Positions 60,101 to 64,000 of a stretch of DNA of 64,000 bases are shown one piece after another. Source of the DNA: Nymphaea colorata (lineage: Eukaryota > Streptophyta > Magnoliopsida > Nymphaeales > Nymphaeaceae). The translations under genes were made by a program, and so were the position numbers. The stretch covers positions 39,237,115 through 39,301,114 of the forward strand of contig NC_045138.2 of the NCBI RefSeq assembly GCF_008831285.2. The letters are read 5' to 3'. Every line of letters begins with the position of its first letter. The first letter of the stretch is position 1. Under the pieces are notes generated by a model. The model was not told the origin of the DNA and made no database searches. It worked only from the letters and a program-made list of their open reading frames with translations.

Positions 60101-60685
60101 TGAAGAAAATGTATAGAAGAGCAGCATCATGTGTTCAGCCTATGAAGATGCAACCACTGAGCAAAAGTACATAGAAGAGAAACTACTTGACCTGCTTAAG
60201 GTACTTCCTTGTGATGTTTATTTATTCAATCTGCCTATATGGGTGACCATGGCAGTGTACTTATAGTCACATGTACATAGCTATGTGAAGGAAATATAAA
60301 TCTTTCATTTATAAAACTGTAAGTCATTTAACGAGATTATTTTATGACATCCAATTTCTTTTGCAGCCACAGTCGCTCATTTGTTTCCATGGATCAATGT
60401 GAAACATTAATCGATCCTATCTTCTTACAAAAGTAATCTTCATGGGTGATTTTTTTGTAGCATCGAATGAACAAGAGGTAAAGTGATGCAAGAAGATCGC
60501 TTGTCTCGTTAACTCCCTTTAACTTAGTAAACTGAGCAACATTAGATGGCATCTTGATTGGTATGGTTAGTACTAATGGCATCGATTGGTCCTATGGTTA
60601 ACGATTCCATTGATCATCGAGGCAACGAAAAATGTCCTCCAAAAAAATCTCAACCGTTTACACAGTAAACAGTAATCACATGGGT
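57200..60685. other. Intergenic with a few coding-like scraps
   Basis: A tandem duplication (57619-57730) is listed separately. A 43-codon frame at 59488-59619 starts MVGSEHATTIATTAAA and comes from a CAG/GCA-type repeat. At 60129-60200 a frame reads AYEDATTEQKYIEEKLLDLLK and stops being plausible at a GTACTT donor-like site, with CTTTTGCAG upstream at 60072-60080, so it may be a stray exon. Neither matches a family I know. A minus-strand frame at 58421-58609 was considered and left out. Confidence 0.35.
57619..57730. repeat. Tandem duplication of 53/59 bp
   Basis: 57619-57671 and 57672-57730 both run CAGGAAACAGGACAA, AATAGCATTGACAT, ACAAGT-TATAAGTTCTTA-TT; the second copy has a 6-bp insertion (TTAACA-like) and a 2-bp deletion. 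Confidence 0.85.
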
Positions 60686-60927
60686 GATTTCCAACTCACA
60701 TTGTCTTGGCTTTGAGTTGTAGTCGTCCAATTTCTCAAGGACCAAAAGAACAAAAGTGCACTAGTATATGTGGCCAAATTTTGTTGATGAACCCAATTCT
60801 CTCCATTGACGAAGTTCACTGTTCTCTTGGATCAAGAAGAGAGATAACGTGAGTTAAGCATGCAGACACCATTAGATTCTATTGCTCCTACTACAACTCA
60901 AAGTCAAGACAATGTGAGTTGGAAATC
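60686..60927. repeat. Near-perfect 37-bp inverted repeat, loop about 165 bp
   Basis: The left arm at 60686-60725 (GATTTCCAACTCACATTGTC, then TTGGCTTTGAGTTGTAGTCG) and the right arm at 60891-60927 (CTACAACTCAAAGTCAAGAC, then AATGTGAGTTGGAAATC) are inverse complements over 37 bp with one mismatch. Similarity ends sharply on both sides of each arm. Directly repeated ATCTCAACCGTTTA words flank it at 60647 and 61001. It may be a foldback element remnant, a hairpin small-RNA locus or a recent inverted duplication, and it lies within the 430 bp upstream of OTP51. Confidence 0.85.
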
Positions 60928-61111
60928 CGTCAAATGTTCGTCATGGAAAAGTTAAATCGTATTAAGGCATGGTTTTGTTTCATTGGATATGAAATTAAAA
61001 TCTCAACCGTTTAAACCCGGCGGCGACCCGCTTTTGATATCCTTGGTTTTTGAGGGGAGAGGTCCCTCCAAGTCCAGCCTCCTGCGTAAGAGAGCCCAGA
61101 GGGAGGGAGAG

Positions 61112-64000
61112 ATGCTGCTCTGCGGCGGAACCCAGGAGATAGCGTCCGTGGGCGTTCTCCAACTCTTCTTTCTCCACAAGCCGCCGCCACCGCCGTCGAC
61201 CGCCACCATCTCCTTCTCTATCGCTTCCGCCCTTATGCTGAGGTCTAGGGTTTTGGGTGCCTTCTCTTCCCTCAAGACTACCACGCCTTTCACTCGCTTC
61301 TCCCCACTGTTCTCTCACTCCCCAAAGGTTCCTCTTCCTCCTCCTCGTGTGGGCATTCACCACCAGCCTTCTTCCAAGACGACCCAACTCACGTCTCAGC
61401 GCCAGCTGCCCCACAGTCCGCTTCCCGCCTCTTCCGTCGAGTTGCATGACCAGAGGACCAGCGAGGATGATGTCGAGGAGAAGTTCGTTGGGGCAGGCAC
61501 ATGGGGTTCTGATAGGGAGTTTCGCACGCCCACAGGCCCGTTATTGGAGGTGAGGGATCTGGAGGAGCTTCCTGAGCAATGGAAGCGTTCGAAAGTTGCC
61601 TGGCTGTGCAAGATTTTGCCTTCTCATAAACCTGCGACGCTCATCAGACTACTTAATTCTCAACGGAAGTGGATGGCCCAAGAGGAAGCTAAGTATATCA
61701 TCGTTCATTTCTTGAGGATTCGGGAGAACGATGCGAGTTTCCGGGTTCGTTTCTTCTTTTCCTTCTATGCTTTTGAGCTTCCTGTTTATTTGTTTGGCTT
61801 AGAAGGTGTGAGTTTAGCTAATTCTTTCAATCTGAATTTTTTTGGCTCTTAGAATATAAGTTGCTTTTGGTGTTGGTATTATCGGCCACCAAGTTGAGTT
61901 TAACACGTTCAACGTTTAGTACATCTTTTTAGTTCCTTGGTTTCTGTTTTTAGTTCCTCCTTTTCTGTCTTTGCTTAATTTTATCTTGTAGAGCACGGTC
62001 GTAGGTTGAAATATATAGTAGTTCAAGTTTCAATGTTTTTAGTTTTGAACCTTAGCTAGGGTGAGTTTCAAAAAAATGGCAGTTTTGGTACATGGGATTA
62101 ACAAATGAGATTTTCCTACAAAGGTTTAAAAGTTACGAACCAAAATATAGGAACTGAGGTGAAGGAGAAACACCGAAAAGATGTGAAAGCCTTCCAGAAG
62201 CTAGGGAGACAAAGTAAGATATGGGGTACGTTTAATGCTACCTTTGACAACGATACAAAGTCTACCAATCAAATTGAAGACCTTTAGTCTTTAAGCCATG
62301 TTTGCGTGCAATATTGAAGCAAGTAATGGCATCATTGAAGAAAAAAGAGTTACTATATGATGTGCATGCCTTAAAAAGTTTTTCTTGTAAAAAACTTGCT
62401 TATTTGTATATGTCTAAACTAGGAATTTTCTCTTATTTCTTCTTAAAATTCTAAAAGCTTTTGCATAAGTTTGCACTTTGTAGAGGTATGCTATACCATT
62501 TAATAAAGAGAAGATCCATTGCAATTTCTGCAGGTGTATAAGTGGATGGTCCAACAACGTTGGTTTCAATTTGATTTTGCGCTGGCTACTAATCTAGCAG
62601 ATCACCTGGGCAAGGAGCGTAAATATTCAAAGTGTCGAGAGTTGTTTGATGACATTGTAAATCGTGGGCAGGTGCCTTGTGAATCAACGTTTCATATATT
62701 AATTATTGCCTATATTGGAGCGGATTCCCATGGTTGCTTGGAAGAAGCTTGTGTGATATATAACAGAATGATTCAGCTAGGAGGTTATCGTCCTAGCCTT
62801 AGTTTGCATAATGCTCTGTTCAGGGCCCTCGTGAGCAAACCAGGGGGGACATCAAAATACTATCTGAAGCAAGCAGAATTTATTTATCATAATCTGGAAT
62901 CAAGTAAACTCGAGATACAAGGGGATATATATGCAGGTCTAATTTGGCTGCACAGTTATCAGGACAACATCGATAAAGAAAGGGTTGCAGAGCTTAGGAG
63001 AGAAATGCAGCAAGCAGGGTTGGAGGAAAGTCGAGATGTGCTTGTCTCCATCTTGAGGATTTGTTCCAAAGAAGGAGATGTTGATGAAGCTGAAAGGATC
63101 TGGAAGAAGCTACTTAATGCTGATTTTAGTATTCCTTCTCAAGCTTTTGTTTATAGAATGGAACTCTTTGCCAAATTAGGGGAGCCTATGAAATCTTTGG
63201 AGGAATTCAGGAGGATACAAGAACATGGAGTGCCCAACAGCATTGTGGCATATCATAAAATCATTGAGGTAATGTCGAAAGCCCAAGAGGCTGAAATTGC
63301 AGAAACAATTATGGATGAATTCAGGAAGAATGAGATGAAGCCTCTGTTGCCAGCTTACGTTGACTTGATGAATATGTATCTGGATCTGAGTATGCATGAT
63401 AAAGTAGAATCTGCCTTTGTACAATGTAGCACTGAATGTCGTCCAAACAGAACTGTTTATAATGTCTACTTGGAGTCGCTGGTGCAAACCAATAATCTTG
63501 AAAAAGCTGAGGAGGTTTTCATTCAAATGCAGACTAATGGCGCACTTGGTGCCAACGATAGTGCATGCAACATTATCTTACAGGCATATTTGGATTCTGG
63601 TCAGCATGAGAAGGCAGAACAAATTTATGATCTGATGTGCCGGAAAAAATATGAGATCAAGCCTTCGCTGATCGATAAGCTTGACTATATGCTGAGCTCA
63701 AGGAAGAAGGTCGTAAAGAAACCAATAAGGCTAAAGCTTGAGAAAGAACAACGTGAAGTATTGATTGGCTTACTTTTAGGCGGTGCTGAAATGGAAATGA
63801 TTGAACAAAGGAATCATTTGTTCCACTTTGAGTTCAAAGAGAATTCCTTTGTTCATGGTATGTTGAAGATGCATATCCAGGAGAAATTTTTTGAGTGGTT
63901 GGACTGTTATAGCCGACAGAGCAATGGAATTGAAGAGATCCCATATGGGCTTAGCACAATTCCGCATTCATCTTTTGGGTTCTTTGCTGATCAATTCTGG
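61112..64000 (+). CDS. OTP51: PPR-LAGLIDADG chloroplast intron splicing factor (3' end outside window)
   Basis: Exon 1 at 61112-61744 (211 residues), GT..AG intron, exon 2 from 62534, open to the right edge (489 codons). About 700 residues are visible, of roughly 800-850 in the family. In Arabidopsis OTP51 is needed for splicing ycf3 intron 2 and helps other plastid group IIa introns, hence photosystem I assembly. Seen: a Ser/Pro-rich transit-type N-terminus, [36 protein letters not shown], then [20 protein letters not shown], followed by P-class PPR repeats ([35 protein letters not shown]). A degenerate LAGLIDADG motif ([11 protein letters not shown]) starts near residue 621, and FFADQFW follows. 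The exon 1/2 junction within FR-VYKWM agrees with my memory of the family. Start: 61112 has G at -3; 61235 ([12 protein letters not shown]) also looks like a transit peptide start, and 60989 is further upstream in frame. The second LAGLIDADG motif should lie beyond the window. No breaks seen. Confidence 0.94.

Noticed and set aside
1-64000. CRISPR arrays, bacterial operons, prophage or defence systems
   Set aside because: Nothing of the kind is present; intron-bearing plant genes and plant repeats account for the window.

Overview
The window is nuclear DNA of a flowering plant. It holds few genes, far apart. They have GT..AG introns, a moderately AT-rich background, many (CT)n and (AT)n microsatellites, small non-autonomous transposons, and land-plant-specific families (PYL hormone receptor, plastid PLIP lipase, DYW-type PPR, OTP51). 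I cannot name the species from sequence alone.

Layout. 1-8517 is intergenic, with a decayed exon of an MSS116-like DEAD-box RNA helicase at 1457-1627 and local tandem duplications. 8518-12968 (+) is a five-exon plastid phospholipase A1 of the PLIP2/PLIP3 type. 12969-29867 is about 17 kb without a recognisable gene; it holds microsatellites, a three-copy tandem repeat, two MITEs of one family and SINE-like pieces. 30222-32866 (+) is a three-exon abscisic acid receptor (PYL8/PYL9 clade), preceded by a TATA box and a short upstream ORF. 32867-46788 is again gene-free and AT-rich, with repeats. 46789-51170 (+) is a six-exon GH28 polygalacturonase-like cell-wall enzyme with a 561-bp transposon in intron 1. 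51706-54651 (-) is an intronless 981-residue DYW-class PPR protein resembling At4g01030, convergent with the GH28 gene. 55778-56545 (-) is a secreted His/Asp-rich protein. 61112 to the right edge (+) is OTP51, a PPR-LAGLIDADG chloroplast splicing factor, cut by the window end.

These genes do not form a shared pathway. Three act in or on organelles (PLIP lipase, DYW PPR, OTP51), two are secreted (GH28, His-rich) and one is a cytosolic/nuclear hormone receptor. Published work ties PLIP2/PLIP3 to abscisic acid responses, which makes PYL as a neighbour curious, but nothing in the sequence shows a functional link. I found no convincing undescribed multi-gene system. The most notable structures are a long near-perfect inverted repeat upstream of OTP51, the transposon in the GH28 intron, the PYL leader with its upstream ORF, the metal-binding-type His/Asp protein, and a GH28 enzyme lacking the canonical catalytic-site histidine.

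Exon coordinates were worked out by hand from frame, splice consensus and remembered family similarity. They fit frame and splice phase throughout but have no transcript support here.
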